The notes beneath the pieces were generated by a model. The model did not search any database. It was given only the letters and a program-made list of their open reading frames with translations, and had not been told where the DNA came from. Positions 1 to 8,318 of a stretch of 64,000 nucleotides of DNA are shown here, in pieces (the stretch's first letter is position 1; each line of letters opens with the position of its first letter). The stretch is from NCBI RefSeq assembly GCF_018343715.1, contig NZ_JAGYPL010000002.1, positions 1,320,001 through 1,384,000 of the forward strand. Direction: 5' to 3'. Source of the stretch: Bacillus sp. FJAT-49711. GTDB taxonomy: Bacteria > Bacillota > Bacilli > Bacillales > Bacillaceae_C. The translations under genes and the position numbers were made by a program.

Positions 1-3
1 AAA

Positions 4-160
4 AGTCGGATACGCTCAGTACCAAGTTGATTTGTCACAAATACAGCACGCAAGAGTCGGATACGCTCAGTACCAAGTTGAATTGTCACAAATACAGCAC
101 GCAAGCATACGCCCAGGACAAGCTAATTTTGTCACAACGCTCCGCCCAAGAGTCATGTAT
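4..160. repeat. 51-nt tandem repeat, two clear copies and one decayed copy
   Basis: The motif beginning AGTCGGATACGCTCAG occurs at 4 and again at 55, an exact 51-nt period, with one difference in the body. From about 104 a diverged third copy retains the TTGTCACAA core and ends in CAAGAGTC. The plus strand is open in one frame because 51 is a multiple of three, but there is no ribosome binding site or start inside the window. The stretch from 1 to 330 otherwise holds no gene I can support; a gene ending just left of the window cannot be excluded. Confidence 0.75.
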
Positions 161-330
161 GCATCGAATTGATCAACTACCATTTGTTTGCCGATAAATA
201 TCCAATATTGTTATTCACACATTTGCAACAAATGCAGGAACCCATAGCATATAAGGGTTATAAAGCAATTTTTCCATTTGTGGCAATGTTTGTGAGCGAC
301 TCAATCTGTTTTAAAAATATCGATTGTTGG

Positions 331-336
331 TATACT
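331..336 (+). promoter_or_regulatory. extended -10 promoter for cccB
   Basis: TATACT at 331-336 is preceded by TGG, giving a TGn extended -10. No good -35 is visible. It lies about 26 nt before the TTG start, which leaves a short leader holding the AAAGGAG ribosome binding site at 347-353. Confidence 0.5.
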
Positions 337-362
337 AAAATTATTGAAAGGAGTGTTTTAAC

Positions 363-698
363 TTGAAGAAAAAGATACTTGGGTTGTGCATGGGTATTAC
401 GTTAGCTCTTGGACTCGCAGCATGTGGTGGCGGAAATAATGCAAACAACAATAATAACAATAATGGTGGTGAAACCGCCACAAATGATGCTGAAGCGATT
501 GTGAAGAAAAACTGTATTTCTTGTCATGGTGAAAATCTTGAAGGTCGAAATGGTCCTGAATTGGCTCACATTGGATCCCAGCTATCAAAGGATGAAATTT
601 TAAAAGTGATTGAAGAAGGTAGACCCGGAATGCCTGGTAATATCATAAAAGGCGATGACGCTGATAAAGTGGCTACTTGGTTATCTGAGAAAAAATAA
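363..698 (+). CDS. cccB: lipoprotein cytochrome c-551
   Basis: This is a small membrane-anchored c-type cytochrome carrying electrons on the outer face of the cell membrane. Residues 1-21 form a lipoprotein signal ending in the lipobox LAAC. A low-complexity Asn/Gly linker follows at about 22-38, then one haem-binding motif CISCH near residue 51 and a likely axial methionine in the PGMPG loop near residue 90. The length (111 aa) fits the family. The TTG start is 9 nt after AAAGGAG. In B. subtilis cccB lies between prfB and ftsE, and ftsE follows here after a small spore-gene insert. A terminator follows directly. Confidence 0.9.
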   Translation: MKKKILGLCMGITLALGLAACGGGNNANNNNNNNGGETATNDAEAIVKKNCISCHGENLEGRNGPELAHIGSQLSKDEILKVIEEGRPGMPGNIIKGDDADKVATWLSEKK

Positions 699-702
699 TT
701 TT

Positions 703-736
703 AAAGGATGCGATATCTTAACCGCATCCTTTTTTC
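703..736 (+). terminator. Rho-independent terminator after cccB
   Basis: AAAGGATGCG at 703-712 pairs perfectly with CGCATCCTTT at 723-732 and runs into a T tract. Confidence 0.9.
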
Positions 737-863
737 ATCGCATAAATTTCTTCACACCGCACAACCGTAGCAGAATTTGTACTCTTTGAATCTTTGGAGT
801 GTCATCTTGGGGACGGTAAACCCCACATTGGCTGCTTACCTCAAGACACCAACCGCCCACTGC

Positions 864-1100
864 TTATCGTAAAGGGATTTTTTGAAAAGAAGCGGGACTA
901 TCGATCAAGTCCCGATCATCGACGGCGCTTTTTGTAGCAATGAAGCCGGCATCATCTCCTAAATTTTGTCCGAAGCCCTGTGTTTTTTTATCATAGTTAT
1001 TCCAATCGGCTAATAAGTTTTGGCCTATATTTACTGCAGAAGCATTTTCAAAGGAATTAATTTTCAATACATAAATATTAATGTTAATAGCACTAGCCAA
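864..1100 (-). CDS. GerPA/GerPF-family spore germination protein
   Basis: This 78-aa protein resembles the short GerPA/GerPF-type spore coat proteins that help germinants reach the inner membrane. The family pattern is an N-terminal beta strand, a NIGQN-like motif near residue 24, a W residue, then a GFGQNLGD-like stretch near residues 42-49. The start is TTG at 1100, supported by AGGAGGTG nine bases upstream on the minus strand; no ATG fits. It is divergent from the Hsp20-like gene, with about 70 bp shared. It is not part of a full gerPABCDEF operon. The family call rests on motif recall, and the exact paralogue is not assignable. Confidence 0.7.
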   Translation of the reverse strand: MASAININIYVLKINSFENASAVNIGQNLLADWNNYDKKTQGFGQNLGDDAGFIATKSAVDDRDLIDSPASFQKIPLR

Positions 1101-1173
1101 TGGAGTCCACCTCCTCTTAACGAACTATATTCAAAATGATTGGTTTTATGATGCTGAAAAGGAGGGATCGCCT

Positions 1174-1656
1174 ATGGATTTTGATAAATTAAAGCAATGG
1201 ATGGAACTCGCACAAAAATATCAAACAGGTGATTTTTGGAATAATATGATGAATCAATCCTCTTTTGGCCAATTTATGAATGAGTCCATGGATATGAGTG
1301 AAGGTCCCTCTCCATCAGAAAAAACGAACCAACCGCAAAATCCCACCACTTTTCCGAAAATTGATATTTACATAACGGAAACTGAAGTCGTCGTTATAGC
1401 CGAACTAGCGGGCTATGAAAAGGAAAATCTTCAAATATCCGTTTCTGGAAACAAGCTGCTGCTCAAAGGGACATCTACGCCGATTATTATCGGTCAGCCC
1501 GTTCACCAGGAAAGAAATGAAGGTCAGTTTCAACGGATCATAGAATTGCCAGAACCTACCTATTCAAATCAAATTAGAGCAAAACTGCAAAATGGACTTT
1601 TAACATTAATATACAAACGAAATTATTTCCAGGAAGAAAGGGTATCCATCGATTAG
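1174..1656 (+). CDS. Hsp20/alpha-crystallin-like protein, possibly a spore coat protein
   Basis: About 160 aa. The N-terminal third is Met/Gln/Phe rich and unstructured. Residues from about 65 to the end form an alpha-crystallin-like beta sandwich, seen in the strands KIDIYITETEVVVIAELAGY and LLLKG and in the closing NGLLTLIYK segment. The start was placed at ATG 1174 because GGAGGG lies just before it; an upstream ATG at 1081 would run into the divergent gene's start. Hsp20-like proteins such as CotM and GerT are known in Bacillus spore coats, and the GerP-type neighbours suggest a spore role here too. A cytoplasmic small heat-shock chaperone is the alternative. Confidence 0.75.
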   Translation: MDFDKLKQWMELAQKYQTGDFWNNMMNQSSFGQFMNESMDMSEGPSPSEKTNQPQNPTTFPKIDIYITETEVVVIAELAGYEKENLQISVSGNKLLLKGTSTPIIIGQPVHQERNEGQFQRIIELPEPTYSNQIRAKLQNGLLTLIYKRNYFQEERVSID

Positions 1657-1774
1657 CTTTTTTTAGATATATCAATTCTGCCAACTTGAGGAATGAAACA
1701 TACTAAAATCGCTCTTATGTTCGCCACTATCTGAAAAGTGCTCATCTGTAAAAATATAATTGCGGGGAATACAC

Positions 1775-2575
1775 ATGCCTATAAAAGGATTATTCAACCA
1801 AAAACAAAATCATGAAATTATAATAGACAAAATAGCAGAGCTCGAAAAAAAACAGAAAAGATTAAATGCAATTGAAGTGCATATTAAAAGGATTTTGAAA
1901 TGGGAAGAGGAAATAACGCCACTTTTAAAAAAGGGAATTTTAGAAAAAAAGGAAAAACTAACAACAAAAACTCCGGTGAGAAAAGCGACAACAAAAGAAA
2001 AGGATAAGGAAAAGATTCGTGAAGAAGCTAGCATTATGGAAACAGCTAAGAAAACAACTCTTTTTTTAAAAGCTGTTCACAAAATGGACAAACAAATTGG
2101 AGAGCTTGAAAAAAATGTTACACAGATTCATCAATCGCAAATGGAACTGACAAGTAGACTTAATTTAATGGAAGAACAGCTTTCAAGATTGCAAGAAGAA
2201 AACATGAAATCCACAGAAAATTTGCCTCAAGAAAAGGCAATGGTAATTAAAGAAATTCATATCGATAAGTTTTATTTAGATAAATACGAACAAAATAATA
2301 ATTTTGCTCAGTTAGGCATTAAAGAGTTGAGCGGTGCTTTAAACATTGGAGCAACATACGGCAAAGAAGTGCTCCCTAAGGAACTTTCTGACCAACTAAA
2401 AGAGGATATGAATGAATTCAAAGGGATGAAAAAAGAATTTGGTATGGGCGAAGAAGAGTCTTCCAGTATGAATGGGGAGCAAACTTTTAGTGAATCATCG
2501 GGTAGTGAGGAAGCTTCGTATGATAATGAAACTTTCACAGAAATCCCGATAGAAGTCGTAGATGACAACGATTAA
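1775..2575 (+). CDS. coiled-coil protein with a GerPC-like C-terminal region
   Basis: A 266-aa hydrophilic protein with long Lys/Glu-rich coiled coils at about 15-65 and 90-155. A segment near 160-200 reads IHIDKFYLDKYEQ then LSGALNIGATYG, close to the conserved region of GerPC (a tyrosine/aspartate strand followed by LxGTLNIG). The acidic, Ser-rich tail is probably disordered. The start is ATG 1775 after CGGGGA; a TTG 15 nt upstream has no ribosome binding site. Together with the GerP-like and Hsp20-like neighbours this makes a three-gene cluster that looks spore related. The function is inferred only. Confidence 0.6.
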   Translation: MPIKGLFNQKQNHEIIIDKIAELEKKQKRLNAIEVHIKRILKWEEEITPLLKKGILEKKEKLTTKTPVRKATTKEKDKEKIREEASIMETAKKTTLFLKAVHKMDKQIGELEKNVTQIHQSQMELTSRLNLMEEQLSRLQEENMKSTENLPQEKAMVIKEIHIDKFYLDKYEQNNNFAQLGIKELSGALNIGATYGKEVLPKELSDQLKEDMNEFKGMKKEFGMGEEESSSMNGEQTFSESSGSEEASYDNETFTEIPIEVVDDND

Positions 2576-2578
2576 AAA

Positions 2579-2618
2579 ACAAAACGCGAAATCAAGCTTT
2601 CGCATTTTGTTTTTTTTT
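2579..2618 (+). terminator. terminator after the GerPC-like gene
   Basis: An imperfect 13-bp stem, ACAAAACGCGAAA at 2579-2591 with TTTCGCATTTTGT at 2598-2610, is followed by an eight-T run. Confidence 0.85.
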
Positions 2619-2720
2619 GACGTTAATGGTAACTTCCTCCTATTCCTTCATAACTAGTAAAAAGGAAAAATTATTCAGTGGGAAGAAAAAAATGAAATGA
2701 AACTGTAATATAATTTTCCC

Positions 2721-2748
2721 TTAACATATTAATATCTGATGTTATAAT
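2721..2748 (+). promoter_or_regulatory. probable sigma-A promoter of ftsEX
   Basis: TTAACA at 2721-2726 and TATAAT at 2743-2748 are 16 nt apart, and a TGT before the -10 makes it extended. This leaves a leader of about 170 nt before ftsE in which I see no named RNA element. Confidence 0.6.
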
Positions 2749-2927
2749 AGGTTTGGGTTCATTTTTCGCCAGCAAGCGACAGAACGCAGCGGTTTTTTTC
2801 GTAATACATATAAATTTTAGCGAAAAAACAGAAAAACTACTAAGTAAACCACATTTTTTGTCTTTAAGAGTTTCCAAATTTAGGACAATTTGGCTATAAA
2901 AAGTTGGTTTAGGAACCAGGTGATGAC

Positions 2928-3614
2928 ATGATTGAAATGCAGGATGTAGTAAAAAAATACTCGAACGGCATAACTGCTGTTAATGGATTGAACATCCGCA
3001 TTAACCAAGGGGAATTTATATATGTCGTTGGTCCAAGCGGAGCGGGTAAATCTACTTTCATTAAGCTGATGTATAGGGAAGAAAAGCCTACTTCAGGACA
3101 AATCAAAGTGAATGGGATCGATTTATCTAAGCTTAAAAATCGGAATGTCCCTTTTTTGCGTAGAAATATAGGTGTTGTATTTCAGGACTTTAGGCTTCTT
3201 CCGACACTAACTGTGTTTGAAAATGTAGCGTTTGCACTTGAAGTTATTGAACAGCGCCCTAAAGATATTAGAAAAAGAGTGATGGACGTACTGGCAATGG
3301 TTGGACTAAAGCATAAGATTCGTATGCTACCTACCGAACTTTCTGGAGGCGAGCAGCAACGTGTCTCAATTGCAAGATCAATTGTCAATAATCCAAAACT
3401 TGTTATAGCGGACGAGCCTACGGGTAACTTAGATCCAGATACTTCATGGGAGATTATGAGTCTATTAAAAGATATCAACATGAAGGGTACAACGATTATT
3501 ATGGCAACTCATAATAAAGAGATTGTAAATACAATTAAACATAGAGTTGTGGCTATTGAAAGCGGAAGAATTGTCCGCGACGAACAGCGGGGGGATTACG
3601 GATATGAAGGCTAG
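2928..3614 (+). CDS. ftsE: cell-division ABC transporter ATP-binding protein FtsE
   Basis: This is the ATPase subunit of FtsEX, which uses ATP hydrolysis to control peptidoglycan hydrolases during elongation and division rather than to move a solute. Walker A is GPSGAGKS near residues 36-43, the signature is LSGGEQQR near 140, Walker B is LVIADEPT near 160, and the switch histidine is in MATHN near 191. The length of 228 aa is normal. ATG 2928 is preceded by AGGTGATG. It overlaps ftsX by 11 nt, so the two are translationally coupled. Confidence 0.96.
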   Translation: MIEMQDVVKKYSNGITAVNGLNIRINQGEFIYVVGPSGAGKSTFIKLMYREEKPTSGQIKVNGIDLSKLKNRNVPFLRRNIGVVFQDFRLLPTLTVFENVAFALEVIEQRPKDIRKRVMDVLAMVGLKHKIRMLPTELSGGEQQRVSIARSIVNNPKLVIADEPTGNLDPDTSWEIMSLLKDINMKGTTIIMATHNKEIVNTIKHRVVAIESGRIVRDEQRGDYGYEG

Positions 3615-4491
3615 AACACTTCGACGCCATCTTCGAGAAAGTTTCAAAAGTTTACGTCGAAATGGCTGGATGACGTTTGCCTCGGTTAGTGCTGTCACTG
3701 TTACATTACTATTAGTTGGAGTTTTCTTCGTCATTTTGATGAATATGAATAAATTTGCCAGCGACCTTGAACAAGATGTGGAAATTAGAACCCATATTGA
3801 GTTAACGGCGAAGAAAAAAGATCAGGAAGCATTAGGAGAAAAAATAAAAAAACTAGATCTAGTAGAATCAGTGGAATTTTCTTCAAAGGAAGATGAACTT
3901 AATCATTTAATACAAACGATGGGAAAAGAGTGGAATTTTATCGAAGAGCAGGAAAATCCGCTACACGATGTATTTATCGTAAAAACGAAAAAACCTGCAG
4001 ATACTCCTATCGTTGCACAACAAATTCGTAAAATGGAATTTGTAAACTCTGCTGAGTATGGTGAAAAGAAAGTCGATAGATTGTTTCAAGTTTTAAAAAC
4101 GAGTCGGAACATCGGATTAGTACTTATTATTGGGCTCTTGTTTACGGCTATGTTTCTAATTTCAAACACGATAAAAATTACTATTTTTGCTAGAAGGCGA
4201 GAAATTGAAATTATGAAACTAGTAGGAGCAACAAATTGGTTTATTCGCTGGCCGTTTCTATTTGAAGGAATGTGGTTAGGGATACTTGGCTCTATTTTAC
4301 CAATTGCAGTTGTTGCTACAGGTTACTATTATGCATACGACTTTATGGAAATGCGAATACCACGACAATTAATTCAGCCTCTTGAGTACACGCCATTCGT
4401 TTATGAAGTTAGCCTGCTCATGCTTCTAATTGGAATCATCATTGGCGGTTGGGGCAGTTTCATCTCCGTAAGACGATTCTTGAAAGTGTGA
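3604..4491 (+). CDS. ftsX: cell-division membrane protein FtsX
   Basis: The 295-aa membrane partner of FtsE. Four membrane segments are visible: one near residues 22-42, then three after about 170 (including GLVLIIGLLFTAMFL and LLMLLIGIIIGG). The extracellular loop of about 120 residues between TM1 and TM2 is the part that contacts the hydrolase in this family. The start was set at ATG 3604, inside the end of ftsE after a GGGGGGA ribosome binding site; a longer in-frame ATG start at 3547 would bury 57 nt in ftsE. The next gene is a hydrolase and is its probable client. Confidence 0.95.
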   Translation: MKARTLRRHLRESFKSLRRNGWMTFASVSAVTVTLLLVGVFFVILMNMNKFASDLEQDVEIRTHIELTAKKKDQEALGEKIKKLDLVESVEFSSKEDELNHLIQTMGKEWNFIEEQENPLHDVFIVKTKKPADTPIVAQQIRKMEFVNSAEYGEKKVDRLFQVLKTSRNIGLVLIIGLLFTAMFLISNTIKITIFARRREIEIMKLVGATNWFIRWPFLFEGMWLGILGSILPIAVVATGYYYAYDFMEMRIPRQLIQPLEYTPFVYEVSLLMLLIGIIIGGWGSFISVRRFLKV

Positions 4492-4566
4492 AACTATTAC
4501 CATTGTATATAAGCTCTATCTCATAGATAGAAAGAGTGAAGCAAGAGGGAGAAAGGGGAACTATTC

Positions 4567-5892
4567 TTGAAAAGACGTTCAGTACTCTCGATTACGCTAG
4601 CAGTATCATTAGGGTTTGGAGGCATTTTAACAAATGTTAATGGTGCTTCAGCAGCAGACCTTAATGATTTACAAAATCAGCAGTCAGATATTATCAATAA
4701 ACGATCAAATGTTAATCAATCTATCAACGAAAAAGATAATAAAATTACAGAGATCGGTGATCGTCAAGGTGAGCTAGAAGCTGAAATGAAACAGCTCGAG
4801 TTACAAATTGCCGATACAGATCAGAAAATAACTGAAAAGCAAAAGCAAATTGAAGACACAAAAGCGGAAATCGAGAAATTAAAAAAAGAAATTGAAGAAT
4901 TAAAAGTTCGAATTGAAAAAAGAAATGATTTGCTTAGAGAGCGTGCGAGAAATATTCAACAAAATGGCGGTTCTGTTAAATTTATCGATGTTTTACTAGG
5001 AGCTGAGAGTTTCGGAGACTTTATCGATCGTGTTTCAGTTGTCTCAACTCTTGTAAATGCCGATAAAGAAATCATTGTGGAACAAAAGGCAGATAAAGCA
5101 AAGCTAGAATCGAATCAAGAAAAAGTAGAAACAGAGCTTGCTAATTTAAATGATATGCTTAACGAATTAGAATCACTTAAGGTAGAATTGAAAAATCAAA
5201 ATGCTAAAAAAGCTCAAATTATGAAGGAATTAGCCGCACAGAAAAAACATCTCGAAAGTGAAAAGATGTCTTTGGAAGAACAAGCCCAAGTGTTGAAAGC
5301 CCAAGAAACTATCATTCAACAAGCGATATCAAAAGAAAAAGCAAGAATTGCTGAAGAGAAAGCAAGGATAGCACGTGAAAAACAGAAAGCAGAGGAAGAA
5401 GCGAGAAGAGCTCGGGAACAGCAACAACAATCTAATAGTCAAGGTTCATCGCCTTCTCCAAGTCATGAATCTTCTTCGTCAAACTCTAATGTGAGTAGTG
5501 GCGGTAGTGGGGTATTGAATTGGCCAGCATCAGGAAGATTATCATCCGGTTACGGAGGAAGACCCCAATATGGATACCATTTAGGAATTGATATTGCCAA
5601 CTCAACGGGTACGCCTATTCATGCTGCTGCCTCGGGTGTTGTAACTATTTCGCACTATTCGTCAAGTTATGGCAACGTTGTTTACATTTATCATCCACAA
5701 CTTAATTTAACTACTGTATATGCTCATATGTCAAAAATACAAGTATCATCGGGGCAAAATGTTAGCTCTGGCCAGCAAATAGGTTTAATGGGGAATACAG
5801 GGGATTCGCACGGAAGTCATTTACATTTCGAAGTTCATCATGGAGGATGGAGTTATCGTGGTGGAGTAAATCCGATGCCATTCTTAAAATAA
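4567..5892 (+). CDS. secreted coiled-coil M23 peptidoglycan hydrolase, probable FtsEX client
   Basis: A 441-aa secreted protein. The signal peptide ends near ASA-A (about residue 29). A long Glu/Lys/Gln coiled coil covers about 30-285, then a Ser-rich linker to about 318, then a LytM/M23 endopeptidase domain. Zinc ligands are visible as H338-x3-D342 and H418-x-H420. The coiled coil plus catalytic domain matches EnvC/PcsB-like or CwlO-like partners of FtsEX, but B. subtilis CwlO has an NlpC/P60 domain instead. The start is TTG 4567 after AAAGGGG. It lies 75 nt behind ftsX and ends at a terminator. Confidence 0.88.
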   Translation: MKRRSVLSITLAVSLGFGGILTNVNGASAADLNDLQNQQSDIINKRSNVNQSINEKDNKITEIGDRQGELEAEMKQLELQIADTDQKITEKQKQIEDTKAEIEKLKKEIEELKVRIEKRNDLLRERARNIQQNGGSVKFIDVLLGAESFGDFIDRVSVVSTLVNADKEIIVEQKADKAKLESNQEKVETELANLNDMLNELESLKVELKNQNAKKAQIMKELAAQKKHLESEKMSLEEQAQVLKAQETIIQQAISKEKARIAEEKARIAREKQKAEEEARRAREQQQQSNSQGSSPSPSHESSSSNSNVSSGGSGVLNWPASGRLSSGYGGRPQYGYHLGIDIANSTGTPIHAAASGVVTISHYSSSYGNVVYIYHPQLNLTTVYAHMSKIQVSSGQNVSSGQQIGLMGNTGDSHGSHLHFEVHHGGWSYRGGVNPMPFLK

Positions 5893-5911
5893 ATATTTAA
5901 CAATCAAATTT

Positions 5912-5951
5912 ACCGCATTGGGAAAGAGATTTCTCAAATGCGGTTTTTTTA
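5912..5951 (+). terminator. terminator after the M23 hydrolase
   Basis: ACCGCATT at 5912 pairs with AATGCGGT ending near 5944, with an inner GGAAA/TTTCTC pairing, and is followed by seven Ts. Confidence 0.88.
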
Positions 5952-6045
5952 ATTGCTGATCGGATGCGTTTAATACTTTCATATTGGTAAATATGCTAAA
6001 ATATAGGAAATTGACAAATGACTAGATAATGCGAGGGGCTTTTAT

Positions 6046-7500
6046 ATGACGATTACGTCAATCATGGCAGTTTTATTAAGCATTTTCCTGCTTTTAAATA
6101 TTATTTTGGCCGGTTTTGTCGTATTTCTCGAAAGACGAGATGCAGGCGCCACATGGGCTTGGCTGCTCGTGTTATTTTTTGTTCCAGTCGCGGGCTTTGT
6201 TCTATATTTAATTTTCGGCCAAAATTTAAGCCGAAAGAAGATCTTTGAATGGAGAGACAAAAACAAGATTGGGATAATGGAAATTACAAAATATCAAATA
6301 GAGCTGCTGCAAAAAGGGGAGTTTATGTTCAATGATAATAGAACTTCCCAATATAAAGATTTAATTTATATGTTGCTCGTTAATGATAGAGCCGTACTCA
6401 CACAGGATAATCACGTTGACATTTTTACTGACGGCGAACATAAATTTCGTTCTCTATTAAATGATATTATTTCCGCAAAGGATCATATACATATCGTGTA
6501 TTATATCGTTCGCAATGATCGGTTAGGCAAGGAATTACTAGATACTCTCACGAAAAAGGCGAAAGAGGGAGTTGAAGTAAAGTTTTTATACGACGCGATG
6601 GGTTCAAGGCGGCTTCCTCGGAAATTTTTTAGGCCGCTAATTGAAGCTGGTGGGAAAGTAAGTGTGTTTTTTCCGGCTGTATTGCCCCATCTCAACCTTC
6701 AAGTTAACTTCCGCAATCATCGAAAGCTAGCTATTATTGATGGTGAAATTGGCTATACTGGCGGCTTTAATATTGGGGATGAGTATTTAGGTTTAAATAA
6801 AAGATTTGGCTATTGGCGTGATACTCATTTGAGAATTTGTGGAAAAGCCGTTTATGCGATGCAAACTCGGTTTATTCTCGATTGGAACCAAGCCTCTTCA
6901 ACAAAAGTTATGTATGAAGACAGGCTTTTTCCAGAGATTGAAGCTGTAGGAGTAACGGATGTACAAATTGTTTCAAGTGGACCCGATTCAGAGTGGGAAC
7001 AGATTAAATATGGAATGTTGAAGTTAATCACGTCGGCTAAGAAATATATATATATTCAAACCCCGTATTTTATTCCAGATGCGAGTGTACTGGATGCGAT
7101 AAAAATTGCTGCCTTATCGGGAGTGGATGTACGATTAATGATTCCAAATAAACCGGATCACCCATTTGTCTATTGGGCAACTTTGTCGAACGTAGGTCAA
7201 CTATTAAGAACGGGTGCAAAAGTGTATATATACGAAAATGGATTTATCCATGCAAAAACGATGGTAGCAGATGGGAAAATTGCTACGGTCGGAACAGCAA
7301 ATATTGATGTACGCAGTTTTAAGTTGAATTTTGAGGTTAATGCGTTTTTGTACGATGAAATCTTAGTCGAAAAGCTTGTTGATATTTATGGTAATGATAT
7401 TAAACATTCACGAGAATTAACTTTAGAAGAATATCAAAATCGTTCATCATTTATCCGGTTTAAGGAATCTCTTTCACGTCTGCTTTCGCCCATTTTGTAA
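6046..7500 (+). CDS. cls: cardiolipin synthase
   Basis: The enzyme joins two phosphatidylglycerol molecules to make cardiolipin and glycerol at the membrane. The 484-aa protein has two N-terminal membrane helices (about 5-25 and 36-56) and two phospholipase-D HKD motifs, H225-x-K227-x4-D232 in NHRKLAIID and H402-x-K404-x4-D409 in IHAKTMVAD. Length and order are typical of bacterial Cls. ATG 6046 follows a GCGAGGGG ribosome binding site. It stands alone, with its own upstream gap after the M23 terminator. Which Cls paralogue it is cannot be decided from sequence alone. Confidence 0.93.
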   Translation: MTITSIMAVLLSIFLLLNIILAGFVVFLERRDAGATWAWLLVLFFVPVAGFVLYLIFGQNLSRKKIFEWRDKNKIGIMEITKYQIELLQKGEFMFNDNRTSQYKDLIYMLLVNDRAVLTQDNHVDIFTDGEHKFRSLLNDIISAKDHIHIVYYIVRNDRLGKELLDTLTKKAKEGVEVKFLYDAMGSRRLPRKFFRPLIEAGGKVSVFFPAVLPHLNLQVNFRNHRKLAIIDGEIGYTGGFNIGDEYLGLNKRFGYWRDTHLRICGKAVYAMQTRFILDWNQASSTKVMYEDRLFPEIEAVGVTDVQIVSSGPDSEWEQIKYGMLKLITSAKKYIYIQTPYFIPDASVLDAIKIAALSGVDVRLMIPNKPDHPFVYWATLSNVGQLLRTGAKVYIYENGFIHAKTMVADGKIATVGTANIDVRSFKLNFEVNAFLYDEILVEKLVDIYGNDIKHSRELTLEEYQNRSSFIRFKESLSRLLSPIL

Positions 7501-7525
7501 ATAAATTCGGCAAAATTCCTTACTG

Positions 7526-7682
7526 CTATTGTGGCAGGTCGGGAAAGTACTTTTTAAGTTTTAAGAGAGGTAGGAATATAAGCTAAGAACATGACTCCCT
7601 GCCGAATATTGATGACCAACGTGTATTAGCCAAAGCCCATTAAAAATATGAGGCAATTCAACCAAGGCCTCATTGTTTATTA
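7526..7682 (+). other. intergenic region with two hairpins
   Basis: GGCAGG near 7531 can pair with CCTGCC near 7598, closing a loop of about 60 nt. A second hairpin, ATGAGGC at 7649-7655 with GCCTCAT at 7668-7674, is followed by a weak T-rich stretch and may terminate cls. No known riboswitch pattern was recognised. Confidence 0.4.
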
Positions 7683-7703
7683 TAGAAATGAGTTGAATCA
7701 ATT

Positions 7704-8318
7704 TTGACTTGGTATACGATAGGAACATTATCATTCCCGGGGACATGGCTCTCTATATTAGTGGCCTTTTTAATAATAGGAGCTTTGTTGTCTATTCGAA
7801 AAATGAAAGAAACCGCTAATTGGTATGGGAATGTCGTCTTTATTTTTATCATTACTTGGAAATTAAGTGTCATCCTTTTTCAATTCAAAATGATCGTAAC
7901 CAATCCACTTTCCATTCTTTATTTTAATGGAGGAATGAAGGGGTTTTGGATTGGAATAGCAGCGGGCATTGTGTATACGTATTTTTATATGAAGCATAAT
8001 GAAGTAAGAATAGAGCAATTTATTCAGGCTTGGCTTCTATTTATTGTTATATATGAGATTGTTTTTGCATATGTTTCACAGAAATCTCTTATTTGGCTTC
8101 TTATTCAATTGATCATTGGAATTCTAGTCATAATATTGTCCTTTTTAAAGGAAAAACAGTGGATTTGGCAACTCCAAATTATGATATTATACATTGGAGT
8201 ACTGGCAGTTCTTTATTCCTTACAAAATCAGTTGCTATCATTGCCTATGGCTGTATATGTAATAATTGTTATTACATTGAGCCTGCTTGCAAAAATAAGG
8301 AGGCCGAACCTTGACTAA
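7704..8318 (+). CDS. polytopic membrane protein of unknown function
   Basis: A 204-aa, very hydrophobic protein with about six or seven predicted membrane helices and short loops; it has no cysteine pair or recognisable motif. The start is TTG 7704 with only a weak upstream GAG, so the start is uncertain. It overlaps the next gene, a TlpA/ResA-like thioredoxin, by 8 nt, so the two are made together. That pairing suggests a role in redox or membrane-protein maturation outside the cytoplasm, but no cysteines support direct electron transfer. I do not recognise the family. Confidence 0.6.
   Translation: MTWYTIGTLSFPGTWLSILVAFLIIGALLSIRKMKETANWYGNVVFIFIITWKLSVILFQFKMIVTNPLSILYFNGGMKGFWIGIAAGIVYTYFYMKHNEVRIEQFIQAWLLFIVIYEIVFAYVSQKSLIWLLIQLIIGILVIILSFLKEKQWIWQLQIMILYIGVLAVLYSLQNQLLSLPMAVYVIIVITLSLLAKIRRPNLD

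Noticed and set aside
2671-2877. Minus-strand ORF in the ftsE upstream region
   Set aside because: It overlaps the probable ftsEX promoter and leader and has no ribosome binding site.
7531-7600. Possible purine-type riboswitch before the membrane protein gene
   Set aside because: A closing GGCAGG/CCTGCC stem exists, but no conserved core of purine, preQ1, T-box or other known classes could be read.
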